DNA from: Phytohabitans sp036906915
GTDB lineage: Bacteria; Actinomycetota; Actinomycetes; Mycobacteriales; Micromonosporaceae
DNA: 64,000 bases
Direction of reading: 5' to 3'
Assembly (NCBI RefSeq): GCF_036906915.1
Contig: NZ_JBAKHX010000028.1
Location: 25,554-89,553, forward strand
In this document: one piece after another, positions 42,526 to 51,394 of the stretch
Layout of the letters: every line of letters starts with the position of its first letter
How positions within the stretch are numbered: the first letter of the stretch is position 1
Position numbers and translations under genes: made by a program
Notes under the pieces: model-generated
Database searches by the model: none
What the model saw: the letters and a program-made list of their open reading frames with translations, nothing else
Told to the model about the DNA's origin: nothing

Positions 42526-44120
42526 GCCTCCTCCAGCAGCTCGGTGGCGGGGTTGTAATAGTCGGGGGCGTGGGGGTGGACGCCGTCCAGGCCCTTGCCC
42601 CGGTCCGCGGGCCGCTTCATGATCCCGAACGTCCCGTCGGCGATCGCCGACAACAGCCCGCCCGGCGACGAGTCGATCCGCTCCAGCAACGCGACCGCGT
42701 CAGCCAGCACCTCATGCGCCCGCCGCTGGATGAACCCGCCCGGCGCCGGCGCGAAGTCCTCGTGCAGGTTGCCGGCCGCCCCCAACACGTACCGCACGTT
42801 CTGCAGCGCGATGTCGCGGTCGGACAGCCACGGCGTCACCACGGCCTCGGTCATCATGCCGACCAGCAGGATGCCCTGACCGGTCAGCGCACCGGCCAGG
42901 TTGAAGAACCCGTCGAGCAGGTTGCCGCGGAACACGTCACCGGTCATGTGCCGGGTCGGCGGCATCCACTTCAGCGGCGCATCCGGAAACAGCTCGCGGG
43001 CCAGCAGGGCGTGCGCCAACTCCAGCCGGAACGACTCCGGCACGTCCGGGTTGATCTCGAACGCGTGCCCGAGCCCCAGCTGCCAGTCCGCGAGCCCCGC
43101 CTCGTGCGCGAAGAACTCGTTGAGCAGCTGCGACACGGTCACCGTGTGCGCCTCGTCGACGGCGTCGGCCGTGGTGAGGTAATTGTCCTCACCGGTGTTG
43201 ATGATGATGCCGGCCCGGGCGTGCACCTGCCGGGAAAACCGCTGGTCCACGAAAGTGCGAACCGGGTTGATGTCGCGAAACAGGATCCCGTACATCGAGT
43301 CGTTCAGCATCATGTCCAGCCGTTCCAAGCCGGCCAGCACCGCCATCTCCGGCATGCACAGCCCGCTGGCGTAGTTGGTGAGCCGCACATACCGGCCCAC
43401 CTGAGCCGACGTCTCGTCCAGCGCCGCACGCATCAGCCGGAAGTTCTCCTGCGTCGCATAGGTGCCCGCGAACCCCTCCCGGGTCGCGCCCTCCGGCACG
43501 TAGTCCAGCAGCGACTGCCCCGTCGACCGGATCACCGCGATCACGTCCGCGCCCGCCCGCGCCGCCGCCTGCGCCTGCGGGATGTCCTCGTAGATGTCGC
43601 CGGTCGCCACGATCAGGTAGATCCACGGCCGCCGCGCAGGATCGCCGTGCCGGCGGACCAGGCGCTCCCGCTCCGCGCGCCGCCGGTCGATCCGGTGCAG
43701 ACCCGCGCGGACCTGCTTGCGCGCCGCCGCCCGCGCCGTCCGCGACCTTTCGGGTACCGCGAACCGCACCGACCCGGCAGCCGCCTTCTGCGCCAGCAGC
43801 GTCAGGTCTTCGAGCCCCTCACGAGCGAGGGCGTCGAAGACCGGCACCGCCACACCATGGCCCAGCCCGACATCGGCGGCGACCGCGTCGACGAGGCGGT
43901 TCACCCACGGGATACCGTCCGGGTCCGCGCCCGCCACACCGGCCAGCCGCAGCACCGCCCGCTCCACCGACACCGTGGTGTGCGCCCGCGCCAGGTCCAC
44001 CACCGGCCGCCCCGCCACCGCCGCCAGCTCCCGAGCCCGCGCCACCAGGGCCGGATCGAGGTTGAGTTTTGATGGTCCAGCGTTGGCGGAGGATCGCGGT
44101 GATCGCGACGGTTTGCTCAT
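42522..44120 (-). CDS. kamD: Lysine 5,6-aminomutase alpha subunit
   Basis: A 532-aa TIM-barrel subunit of the B12- and PLP-dependent aminomutase. Conserved segments include WIYLIVATGDIYEDIPQAQA, RSTGQSLLDYVPEG, TYATQENFRLMR, the SGLCMPEMA stretch and the C-terminal QRRAHEVLADA. Length equals that of the clostridial protein (about 515-530). It follows the amidohydrolase gene by 1 bp and overlaps kamE. The D-ornithine aminomutase is related, but its large subunit is longer, so lysine is the better assignment. Confidence 0.95.
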   Translation of the reverse strand: MSKPSRSPRSSANAGPSKLNLDPALVARARELAAVAGRPVVDLARAHTTVSVERAVLRLAGVAGADPDGIPWVNRLVDAVAADVGLGHGVAVPVFDALAREGLEDLTLLAQKAAAGSVRFAVPERSRTARAAARKQVRAGLHRIDRRRAERERLVRRHGDPARRPWIYLIVATGDIYEDIPQAQAAARAGADVIAVIRSTGQSLLDYVPEGATREGFAGTYATQENFRLMRAALDETSAQVGRYVRLTNYASGLCMPEMAVLAGLERLDMMLNDSMYGILFRDINPVRTFVDQRFSRQVHARAGIIINTGEDNYLTTADAVDEAHTVTVSQLLNEFFAHEAGLADWQLGLGHAFEINPDVPESFRLELAHALLARELFPDAPLKWMPPTRHMTGDVFRGNLLDGFFNLAGALTGQGILLVGMMTEAVVTPWLSDRDIALQNVRYVLGAAGNLHEDFAPAPGGFIQRRAHEVLADAVALLERIDSSPGGLLSAIADGTFGIMKRPADRGKGLDGVHPHAPDYYNPATELLEEA

Positions 44121-44121
44121 C

Positions 44122-45645
44122 TCACTCCTCGAAGATCACGTTGCCGCGCAGGACCGTGCGGCGGCACACCGGCAAAGCCGCCGGCTCGCCGTCCTCACCG
44201 GACAGCACCGGCAGCCCGCCGTCGACACCCGCCGGGGTCTCCCACACCGCGAACGTCGCCGGCGCACCCAACGCCAGCACCCCCTCGTGATCACGATGCG
44301 CCGCCCGCCAACCACCCCGGCTGTACGCCGCGAACGCCGCCTTCACGCTCATCCGGTGCACCGGGTTGAAATGCCGGACGGCCGCCCGCACGCCGCCCCA
44401 CGGGTCCAGCGGCGTCACCGGCGAATCCGAACCGAACGCCAGGGCGACACCCACCCCGTGCAACGCCCCCATCGGGTTCGACTCCAGCGACCGCGCCACC
44501 CCCAGCCGCTGGGCGTACATCTGCTCCTCGCCGCCCCACAACCGGTCGAACGCCGGCTGCATGCTCGCCACGATCCCGTACTCGACGAACCCGGCGATCA
44601 GCCGCTTGTTCATGATCTCGGCGTGCTCGACCCGGTGCCGCGCCTGCCGCACCCGATCCACACCCAGCTTGCGGGCCGCGTCCGTGAACCCGGCCAACAC
44701 CGTCGAGATCGCCGCGTCACCGATCGCGTGGAACCCGCCCTGGATCCCGTGCGCCGCGCAGTCCAGCAGATGGTCACGCACCTGCTCCGCCGTCACATAC
44801 CCGTGCCCGCGGCTGTCCGCGTCCAGGTACGACTCCGACAGGTGCGCCGTCTGCGACCCCAACGCCCCATCCGCGTACAGGTCGCCACCCGCCCCCACGG
44901 CACCCAACTCCTTGGCCTTGCCAGCGGCCAGCAGCTCACCCCAGTACCCGTACACCTCCGGAAGCTGCCCCCCGGCGATGCCGAGCAGGCCCGCGAAGTC
45001 GGCCTCGCTCGACGTGCCCGGCCCGCCGCACTCGTGCACGGCGGCGATCCCCAGCGCCGCCGCCCGTCGCAGCGTCGCCGCCTGCGCCGAGCGGCGCTGC
45101 GACGCCGGGATCGAGCCCAGCGCCAGCTCGCGCACCGCGTGATGCGCGTCCCTGCGCACCCACCCTGATTCCTGGTACCCGGGCAGCCCGGCCGCCACCG
45201 GCAGCAGCGCGCTGGAGCACAGCGCCGAATGGATCGACGCCTGCGACAGGTACACCCGGCGGCCACCGGCGGCCCGGTCGAGCTCCGCCGCGTCCGGTTT
45301 GCGCTGGTCGTCCCACGTGGTCTCGTCCCAGCCGTGCCCGATCACCACCGCGTCGCCAGGGAGCCCGGCCGCCCGCCCCGCCACCGCGTCCAGCACCTGC
45401 GCCGCCGACCGCGTGCCCGACAGGTCCAATCCGGACAGCACCAGTCCGGTACTCGTGGCATGCACGTGCGCGTCGACGAACGCCGGGGTCACCAGCGCGC
45501 CGCCCAGGTCGACGGTCACGTCCGCGGAAGGAGCGTCGGCGTCCGGCCCCAACCACGCGATCGCCCCGTCGCGCACCAGCAGTGCCGTCGCGGACGGGTC
45601 GGCGGGGCAGTAGACGCGGCCGTTGCGGTACAGGGTCGAAGTCAT
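44122..45645 (-). CDS. YtcJ-like amidohydrolase
   Basis: A 507-aa metal-dependent hydrolase of the amidohydrolase_3/YtcJ group. It has the N-terminal VDAHVHATSTG metal motif (HxH), GHGWDETTW, the FHAIGDAAIS strand, RHRVEHAEI, and the late FGSDSPVTPLDPW Asp motif. It lies inside the lysine operon with 4-bp (kdd) and 1-bp (kamD) junctions, so it is likely functional in the same process. It is not one of the classical enzymes of this pathway. It may release lysine or beta-lysine from a conjugate or act on a side product; this is inference. Confidence 0.88.
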   Translation of the reverse strand: MTSTLYRNGRVYCPADPSATALLVRDGAIAWLGPDADAPSADVTVDLGGALVTPAFVDAHVHATSTGLVLSGLDLSGTRSAAQVLDAVAGRAAGLPGDAVVIGHGWDETTWDDQRKPDAAELDRAAGGRRVYLSQASIHSALCSSALLPVAAGLPGYQESGWVRRDAHHAVRELALGSIPASQRRSAQAATLRRAAALGIAAVHECGGPGTSSEADFAGLLGIAGGQLPEVYGYWGELLAAGKAKELGAVGAGGDLYADGALGSQTAHLSESYLDADSRGHGYVTAEQVRDHLLDCAAHGIQGGFHAIGDAAISTVLAGFTDAARKLGVDRVRQARHRVEHAEIMNKRLIAGFVEYGIVASMQPAFDRLWGGEEQMYAQRLGVARSLESNPMGALHGVGVALAFGSDSPVTPLDPWGGVRAAVRHFNPVHRMSVKAAFAAYSRGGWRAAHRDHEGVLALGAPATFAVWETPAGVDGGLPVLSGEDGEPAALPVCRRTVLRGNVIFEE

Positions 45646-46652
45646 AGGGTCAGTCTGCCCTCGAACAGTTTCCGCACGCCGGGAACTTCGCGCACCAGGC
45701 CGAGGGCATATTCGGCGTGGCCCGGCACATACCCGTTGCCCACCAGCATCGTCACGTCCGCGGCCAGTCCCTCCGCGCCCAACGCCGCCGCGGCGAAGCT
45801 GGTCGCCATCGAGAAGAAGACCACGGTGCCGCCGTCCGCGGTCGCCAGGATCGCCCCGTGCTCGCAGCCCGGCACGTCCACGCACACCACGGTCACGTCC
45901 ACCGGCTCGCCAACCGCCGCCGCCAACGCCACCGGGTCGCGGGCGTCGGCGACCGCGACGTGATCGGCGAGGCCGGCTCCGCGCAGCAACGCGGCCTCCG
46001 CCTGCGTGGGGACGACCCCGACGGTACGGCCGGCGCCCGCCCGCCGCGCGGCCGCCAGCGACAGCGAACCGCTCTTGCCCGCGCCACCCACCACCGCCAC
46101 GCTCGCGCCCGGCCGCACCACCCGCGCCGTCAGCGCCGGCGCACCGCACACGTCCAGCACCGCCAGGGCCAGCCGCGGATCCAGGTCGTCCGGCAGCACC
46201 GCCGCCACCGACCGGGCGAACAGGATCGCGTGACCCACACACGGCACCTGCTCGCTGCGCCCGTCCCACCCGACCAGCCCGTCGGTGACCGCGAGGGGTG
46301 TGAGGGTGAGGGACACCAGCGTCGCCACCCGGTCGCCCTTCGTGAGACCGAGCGGGGAGTCCGGGCCCACCTCGTCGACCGTGCCGATCAGCATCCCGCC
46401 CGAGCCGGTGACCGGGTTCTGCATCTTGCCCCGGGTGCCGATGATGTCCAGCACCTCGGCGCGCACCCTGTCACCGTCGCCGCCGTGCTTCTGCGCGAGC
46501 TGGCGGAAGCTGGCCGCGTCCAGGTTCAGCCGCTCCACGGCTATCCGCACCTCGTCCGCGCTGATCTCCGAGCGGGCGTCCAGCCGTTGCGCCGCCTGCG
46601 GCAGCACTCCCGCCGGCGCCAGCACCCGATGCAGCCCAACCGGTGAACTCAC
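45642..46652 (-). CDS. kdd: L-erythro-3,5-diaminohexanoate dehydrogenase
   Basis: A 336-aa NAD(P)-dependent dehydrogenase with a medium-chain dehydrogenase-like fold. It oxidises 3,5-diaminohexanoate to 5-amino-3-oxohexanoate with release of ammonia. Family segments are ISADEVRIAVERLNLDAASF, the GKMQNPVTGSGGMLIG loop and the Rossmann motif VAVVGGAGKSGSLSLAAARR. GTG 46652 starts the operon. It is divergent from kamA with 75 bp between. The assignment is reinforced by the neighbouring kamD/E and kal. Confidence 0.94.
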   Translation of the reverse strand: MSSPVGLHRVLAPAGVLPQAAQRLDARSEISADEVRIAVERLNLDAASFRQLAQKHGGDGDRVRAEVLDIIGTRGKMQNPVTGSGGMLIGTVDEVGPDSPLGLTKGDRVATLVSLTLTPLAVTDGLVGWDGRSEQVPCVGHAILFARSVAAVLPDDLDPRLALAVLDVCGAPALTARVVRPGASVAVVGGAGKSGSLSLAAARRAGAGRTVGVVPTQAEAALLRGAGLADHVAVADARDPVALAAAVGEPVDVTVVCVDVPGCEHGAILATADGGTVVFFSMATSFAAAALGAEGLAADVTMLVGNGYVPGHAEYALGLVREVPGVRKLFEGRLTL

Positions 46653-46727
46653 GCCCGTTGCCTCTCTGTGCGGGAAGTCTTACGGTAGATTAACTAGATC
46701 GCAGGAAGATTTCTACAAGGGGGTCCG
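46653..46727. promoter_or_regulatory. Divergent kdd/kamA promoter region
   Basis: This 75-bp gap must hold the promoters for both arms of the lysine cluster. It is notably AT-rich around TTACGGTAGATTAACTAGAT (46680-46699), with repeated TAGAT elements that could bind a regulator. An AAGGGGG ribosome site precedes kamA. No known operator consensus was recognised. Confidence 0.5.
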
Positions 46728-48077
46728 GTGACGCAGCCATACGAGTACCGCCGCCGCGAACTCGTCGAACCCGACTGGACCCGCTTCCCAGGCTGGCGCG
46801 ACGTCACCCGCGAGCAATGGGAATCGGCCCAATGGCAGCGCGCCCACTGCGTCAAGAACACCAAACAGCTCCACACCGTCCTCGGCGACCTCGCACCCGA
46901 CGCCTTCTACGACGACCTGCTCGCCGACCAGCAAGGCGCCGCCACCATGTCCATGCTGGTACCGCCACAAATGCTCAACACCATGAACACCGACGACCTC
47001 CACGGCGACCCCATCCGGCGATACATGATCCCCATCGCCAGCGACCGCCGCACCGACTGGCCGTCACACCCCAACGCCAGCCGCGACTCGCTCCACGAAC
47101 ACGACATGTGGGTCGCCGAAGGCCTCACCCACCGGTACCCCACCAAAGTCCTCGCCGAACTGCTCTCCACCTGCCCCCAATACTGCGGCCACTGCACCCG
47201 CATGGACCTCGTCGGCAACTCCACACCCGCCGTCGACAAGCTCAAACTCACCCTCAAACCCGTCGACCGCTACGACGCCCACATCGCTTACCTCAACGCC
47301 CACCCCGGCGTACGCGACGTCGTCGTCTCCGGCGGCGACGTCGCCAACGTCCCCTGGAAACACCTCGAGTCGTACCTCATGCGGCTGCTCGACATCGAAA
47401 CCATCCGCGACATCCGGCTCGCCACCAAGGCGCTCATGGGCCTACCGCAACACTGGCTCCAGCCCCAGGTCGTCGAAGGACTCGAACGCGTCGCCCGCAC
47501 CGCCGCCCGCCGCGGCGTCAACCTCGCCATCCACACCCACGTCAACCACGTACAGTCGCTCACCCCGCTGGTCGCCCGCGCCGCGCAGACCGCCCTCGAG
47601 GTGGGCGTCCGCGACGTACGCAACCAGGGCGTCCTCATGCGCGGCGTCAACGCCACCTCCACCGACCTGCTCGACCTGTGCTTCGCCCTGCAGGGGGAGG
47701 CCGGCATCCTGCCGTACTACTTCTACATGTGCGACATGATCCCCGGCGCCGAACACTGGCGCGTCGCCGTCTGGCAGGCCCAGCAGCTCCAGCACGACCT
47801 GATGGGCTACCTGCCCGGATACGCGACACCGCGCATCGTCTGCGACGTGCCGTTCGTGGGGAAGCGGTGGGTGCACATGGTCACCGAGTACGACCGCGAG
47901 CACGGCATCTCGTACTGGACCAAGAACTACCGCACCTCGCTGGAGTCCGAAGACGACGAGGCGCTGGCCCGCCAGTACCCGTACTACGACCCGATCGACA
48001 CCCTGCCCGAGTCCGGCCAGAAGTGGTGGCGCAAGCAACAAGAGGGCGCCGCCTCCGATGGAGGCAGCGCCCTCTAA
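46728..48077 (+). CDS. kamA: Lysine 2,3-aminomutase (KamA)
   Basis: A 449-aa radical-SAM, PLP-dependent enzyme that converts L-lysine to L-beta-lysine. The iron-sulfur motif CPQYCGHC gives C149, C153 and C156. The GGDVANV region follows the barrel strands, and the PLP-binding and zinc-binding segments lie in the C-terminal part (YYFYMCDMIPGAEHWR, then PRIVCDVPFVGKRWV). GTG 46728 follows AAGGGGG. Length is near the family norm of 410-470. It is divergent from the kdd operon and supplies its first intermediate. Confidence 0.95.
   Translation: MTQPYEYRRRELVEPDWTRFPGWRDVTREQWESAQWQRAHCVKNTKQLHTVLGDLAPDAFYDDLLADQQGAATMSMLVPPQMLNTMNTDDLHGDPIRRYMIPIASDRRTDWPSHPNASRDSLHEHDMWVAEGLTHRYPTKVLAELLSTCPQYCGHCTRMDLVGNSTPAVDKLKLTLKPVDRYDAHIAYLNAHPGVRDVVVSGGDVANVPWKHLESYLMRLLDIETIRDIRLATKALMGLPQHWLQPQVVEGLERVARTAARRGVNLAIHTHVNHVQSLTPLVARAAQTALEVGVRDVRNQGVLMRGVNATSTDLLDLCFALQGEAGILPYYFYMCDMIPGAEHWRVAVWQAQQLQHDLMGYLPGYATPRIVCDVPFVGKRWVHMVTEYDREHGISYWTKNYRTSLESEDDEALARQYPYYDPIDTLPESGQKWWRKQQEGAASDGGSAL
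48041..48075. terminator. Terminator overlapping the end of kamA
   Basis: AGAGGGCGC at the left and GCGCCCTCT at the right, with an inner GCCTCC/GGAGGC pairing, form a long hairpin. It starts inside the last kamA codons and includes the stop codon. It can serve both kamA and the convergent CsbD gene. Confidence 0.8.
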
Positions 48078-48090
48078 CCCTGAGCGACCT

Positions 48091-48282
48091 TTAGCTGAAC
48101 GCGTCCTTGACGTCCCGCCCGGCGTCCTTGACGTGCTCGCCGGCCTGCTTCGCCTTCGCCCCAGTGTGCTCACGCGCACCCTCGGCCTGCAGACGCTCGT
48201 CGTCCGTCGCGTCGCCGTAGCGCTCCTTGGCCTCGGCCTTGAGCTCTTCGGCCTTGTTGCGTGCCTTATCGGTGAAGCTCAT
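48091..48282 (-). CDS. CsbD-family stress protein
   Basis: A 63-aa hydrophilic protein of the CsbD family (KARNKAEELKAEAKERYGDA, then TDDERLQAEG and QAGEHVKDAG). It is predicted to be an extended helix-rich polypeptide. In Bacillus csbD belongs to the general stress regulon; the molecular role is unknown. ATG 48282 is preceded by GGAAGGAGTG. It is a single gene convergent with kamA across a shared hairpin. Confidence 0.93.
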   Translation of the reverse strand: MSFTDKARNKAEELKAEAKERYGDATDDERLQAEGAREHTGAKAKQAGEHVKDAGRDVKDAFS

Positions 48283-48409
48283 CTGTCACTCCTTCCGAAG
48301 TAACCATCCCCGTCAAGGTGCCCCGTTCGTGGTCGTCGAAAACGCCTTCTCCCCCTGTGCGGCCTGACACACCCTGTAAGGCGTCCTAGGACGCTAGTTT
48401 GAAGGTCTT

Positions 48410-49126
48410 CTAGCGGAGGTTCAGGCCGCCGTCCAAGAGGATGACCTCTCCCGTGAGGTACGAGTGGTGGACGAGCATCGAGATCAGGGCGGCGACGTCG
48501 GAGGGCTGGGCCGCGCGGCGCATCGGGCTCGAGGTCCTCCACAACTCCTGCGCGGCGGTCCAGTCGGCGGTGAGCGGCGTGTCGACGAGCCCCGGAGCGA
48601 CCGCGTTGACGCGGACGTCGGGTCCGAGGGCCGCGGCCAGCAGCTTCGTGACGTGGTTGAGCGCGGCCTTGCTGGCGGCGTACGCGACCGAGCTCCCCTT
48701 CGGCCGGACCCCGGCGTGGCTGGTGACGTTCACGACGCATCCGCCCGACTCGCGCAGGGCCGGCAGCGCCGCCGTGCACAGCAGCCAGGGCGCGATCAGG
48801 TTCACGTCGAGCAGCCGGCGCCAGTCGTCGGCGGTCAGCCCGGACAGGTCGGCGTGCGGCACCGGCCAGCTGATGCCGGCGTTGTTCACGAGTACGTCGA
48901 GACGCCCGTGCTCCCCCACCACGCGCGGCACCAACTCACTGGCGGCCGTGTCGTCAGCCAGATCGGCCTGGTGATACGACCCGCCAAGCTCCTCCGCCAA
49001 CGCGACCCCCGCCGCGCGACTGGACCGCGAGTGGACCGCCACGCTCATCCCGTCCGCCGCCAACCGTCGCGCCGTGGCCAGCCCGATCCCGGATACCGAC
49101 CCCGTCACCAACGCCACCTTTCGCAT
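48410..49126 (-). CDS. Short-chain dehydrogenase/reductase
   Basis: A 238-aa classical SDR: VALVTGSVSGIGLATARRLA at the start, LVNNAGIS, the VNVTSHAG Ser region and SVAYAASKAALNH containing the Tyr and Lys. The tail YLTGEVILLDGGLNLR is characteristic. ATG 49126 is used because earlier starts add non-family residues. It is divergent from the histidine phosphatase gene. No substrate is predictable. Confidence 0.93.
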   Translation of the reverse strand: MRKVALVTGSVSGIGLATARRLAADGMSVAVHSRSSRAAGVALAEELGGSYHQADLADDTAASELVPRVVGEHGRLDVLVNNAGISWPVPHADLSGLTADDWRRLLDVNLIAPWLLCTAALPALRESGGCVVNVTSHAGVRPKGSSVAYAASKAALNHVTKLLAAALGPDVRVNAVAPGLVDTPLTADWTAAQELWRTSSPMRRAAQPSDVAALISMLVHHSYLTGEVILLDGGLNLR

Positions 49127-49222
49127 CCCGCGATCTTGCCAGGCAACGAGTGTGGAGCGGGCCACACCCGCTACGGCATCCTAGGAGGCTGGGTTACAGG
49201 CGGGGTCTGGTTGACTAGGCGC

Positions 49223-49783
49223 GTGGGGGACATCGTTTTGGTCAGGCATGGGCAGACCGAGTGGAGCCTGGGGCACAGGCACACCTCGTACACGGACATC
49301 GAGCTGACGCCCGACGGGGAGCGCCAGGCCCGCGACCTGGCCGACCGCCTTGCCGGCTGGCCGTTCGCGACGGTGTTGAGCAGCCCGCGCAAGCGGGCGC
49401 TACGCACCGCCGAGCTGGCCAAGCTCGCCGTGACCGCGGTCGACGACGACCTCGCCGAGTGGAACTACGGCGACTACGAGGGCGTCACCACCGACGAGAT
49501 CCACCGCACCCGCGACCCGCGGTGGAACCTGTGGACGGACGGCGCGCCCCGCGGCGAGTCCCCCGAGCAGGTGGGCGCACGGCTGGACCGGGTGCTGGCC
49601 CACGCGAAAACGTTCGACGGGGACGTCGCGATCGTCGGGCACGCGCACGCCCTGCGCGTGCTGGGTGCGCGGTGGGTCGGGCTGCCGCCGTCGGGGGGCG
49701 GCCTGCTGCGGCTGGACACGGCGACGCTGTCGGTGCTGGGCCACGAGCACGGCCGCCCGGTGATCCTCAGGTGGAATTGCTGA
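49223..49783 (+). CDS. Histidine phosphatase family protein
   Basis: A 186-aa phosphoglycerate-mutase-like phosphatase. The phosphohistidine motif LVRHGQTEWS is at residues 6-15, the second Arg is in SSPRKRALRTAELA, the acid residue is in EWNYGDYEG, and the second His is in VGHAHALRVLGARW. GTG 49223 is the best start; upstream codons lack family similarity. It overlaps the convergent Lrp gene by 17 bp. The sequence fits acid-phosphatase-type members better than glycolytic mutases. Confidence 0.9.
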   Translation: MGDIVLVRHGQTEWSLGHRHTSYTDIELTPDGERQARDLADRLAGWPFATVLSSPRKRALRTAELAKLAVTAVDDDLAEWNYGDYEGVTTDEIHRTRDPRWNLWTDGAPRGESPEQVGARLDRVLAHAKTFDGDVAIVGHAHALRVLGARWVGLPPSGGGLLRLDTATLSVLGHEHGRPVILRWNC

Positions 49784-50219
49784 TCCGGGGCGGCCGTCCC
49801 TCGTACGGCGTGGACAGGACCACGGTGGTGCGGGTGGTGACGTTGGCGGCGGTGCGGATCTCCTGGAGCAGGCGCTCCAGGTCGGCGGGGCTGGCGACCC
49901 GCACCAGGAGCATGTAGAAGTCCTCCCCCGCCACCGAGTAGCACGAGTCGATCTCGGGCAGGTGCGAGAGGCGCTCCGGGGCGTCGTCAGGCTGCGACGG
50001 GTCGAAGGGCCGGATCGCCACGAACGCGGTCAGCGGCAGGCTCAGCGCCTCGTACGAGACCCGTGCCGTGTATCCCTTGACGATGCCGCGCTGCTCCAGC
50101 CGCCGTACCCGCTGATGTACCGCCGATACCGACAGTCCCACCTTGTCGGCGAGGTCGGTGTACGACAGGCGGCCGTCCGCGGTCAGTGCCGCGACGATCG
50201 CGCGGTCCGTCTCTTCCAC
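49767..50219 (-). CDS. Lrp/AsnC-family regulator
   Basis: A 150-aa amino-acid-responsive regulator. The N-terminal HTH_AsnC domain covers 5-50 (AIVAALTADGRLSYTDLADK, then VGLSVSAVHQRVRRLE), and an AsnC/RAM ligand-binding domain occupies about 65-145 (YSVAGEDFYMLLVRVA). Family members sense amino acids. Given its location about 1.7 kb from the lysine cluster, it is a candidate sensor for it, but nothing in the sequence links them directly. It is followed downstream by a convergent phosphatase gene. Confidence 0.93.
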   Translation of the reverse strand: MEETDRAIVAALTADGRLSYTDLADKVGLSVSAVHQRVRRLEQRGIVKGYTARVSYEALSLPLTAFVAIRPFDPSQPDDAPERLSHLPEIDSCYSVAGEDFYMLLVRVASPADLERLLQEIRTAANVTTRTTVVLSTPYEGRPPRISNST

Positions 50220-50243
50220 GGCCAGAAAAATACACCCCGGGCT

Positions 50244-51371
50244 CTAGAGAGAGCGGGATATGACCAAGCGTTGGATCTGGTTGGTGCCTTCGACGATCTG
50301 CAGCACCTTGGCCTCGCGCATGTACCGCTCGACCGGGTGGTCCTGCACGTAGCCGTACCCGCCCATCACCTGCACCGCGTCGGTGGTCACCCGCATGGCC
50401 ATGTCGGTGGCGAACAGCTTGGCCTTCGCCGCTTCCGCCGAGTACGGCCGGCCGGCGTCGCGCAGCCGAGCGGCCGCCAGGGTCAGCGCGCGAGCCGCCG
50501 AGATCCCGGTCGCCGCGTCGGCGAGCATGAACCGCAGCCCCTGGAAGTCCAGGATGGAGCGCCCGAACTGCTCCCTCTCCCGCGCGTACGCGACCGCGTA
50601 GTCCAGGGCCGCCTGTGCGAGCCCGACCGCGCAGGCGGCGATGCCGAGCCGCCCGGAGTCCAGCGCCTCCATGGCGATCCTGAAGCCGTCGCCGAGTTCG
50701 CCGACGAGTCGGTCGGCGGGCACCCGCGCCTCGTCGAAGACGATCTGCGCCACCGGAGACGAGCGCAGCCCCATGGTCTTCTCGGCTGCCTGCGGCAGGA
50801 TGCCCGGGGTGGCGGCGTCTGCCAGCAGGCACGAGATCCCGCGCGGGCCGGGCCCGCCGGTGCGGCAGAAGACGTTGTAGAAGTCGGCCTGGCCGGCGTG
50901 CGTGATCCACGCCTTGGTGCCGGTGACGACGTAGTCGTCGCCGTCGCGGGTCGCCTTGGTCGCCAGGGCGGCCGCGTCGGAGCCGCCCTGCGGCTCGGAC
51001 AGGCAGTACGCCCCGAGCAGCTCGCCGCCGAGCATGTCGGGCAATAGCTTGCGCAGCTGCTCGCCGCCGTGCGCGTACACGGGATAGCAGGACAGCGTGT
51101 GCACGCTGACTGCCTCGGCGACGGCCAGCCACCGACTGGCGAGGACCTCGACCACCTGGAGGTACACCTCGTACGGCTGGGCGGCGCCGCCGTGCTCCTC
51201 CGGGTAGGGCAGGCCGAGCAGGCCGGCGCGGCCGAGGGTGCGGACCACCTCGCGTGGGAACACGCCGCGTGCCTCGAAGTCGTCGGCCCGCGGGGCGAGC
51301 TCGCCGTCGGCGATCTCGGTCGCGAGACCCAGCAGCTGGTACGCGTCGTCGGTGGGCAGGAGGCGCTCCAT
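50244..51371 (-). CDS. Acyl-CoA dehydrogenase
   Basis: A 375-aa flavoenzyme of the acyl-CoA dehydrogenase family. It has the FAD/substrate segment YCLSEPQGGSDAAALATKA, the tryptophan-bearing TKAWITHAG strand, and the C-terminal DAVQVMGGYGYVQDHPVERY, then MREAKVLQIVEGTNQI. The usual catalytic Glu position is in that last block (IVEGTNQI). The substrate chain length is not evident. A TetR-type operator-like dyad and a truncated TetR gene lie directly upstream. Confidence 0.95.
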   Translation of the reverse strand: MERLLPTDDAYQLLGLATEIADGELAPRADDFEARGVFPREVVRTLGRAGLLGLPYPEEHGGAAQPYEVYLQVVEVLASRWLAVAEAVSVHTLSCYPVYAHGGEQLRKLLPDMLGGELLGAYCLSEPQGGSDAAALATKATRDGDDYVVTGTKAWITHAGQADFYNVFCRTGGPGPRGISCLLADAATPGILPQAAEKTMGLRSSPVAQIVFDEARVPADRLVGELGDGFRIAMEALDSGRLGIAACAVGLAQAALDYAVAYAREREQFGRSILDFQGLRFMLADAATGISAARALTLAAARLRDAGRPYSAEAAKAKLFATDMAMRVTTDAVQVMGGYGYVQDHPVERYMREAKVLQIVEGTNQIQRLVISRSL

Positions 51372-51382
51372 GCCCGCAATCT

Positions 51383-51394
51383 TAACGCTCGTTA
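51383..51394. promoter_or_regulatory. TAACG-CT-CGTTA dyad upstream of the acyl-CoA dehydrogenase
   Basis: Inverted 5-bp arms with a 2-bp centre, 12 bp upstream of the dehydrogenase start and overlapping the stop codon of the TetR remnant. The spacing and core resemble TetR-family operators of fatty-acid genes. Confidence 0.45.

Noticed and set aside
40116..48077. A kce gene (3-keto-5-aminohexanoate cleavage enzyme) hidden in the cluster
   Set aside because: All frames between kamA and the MutL-like gene were accounted for by other families; none resembles Kce.
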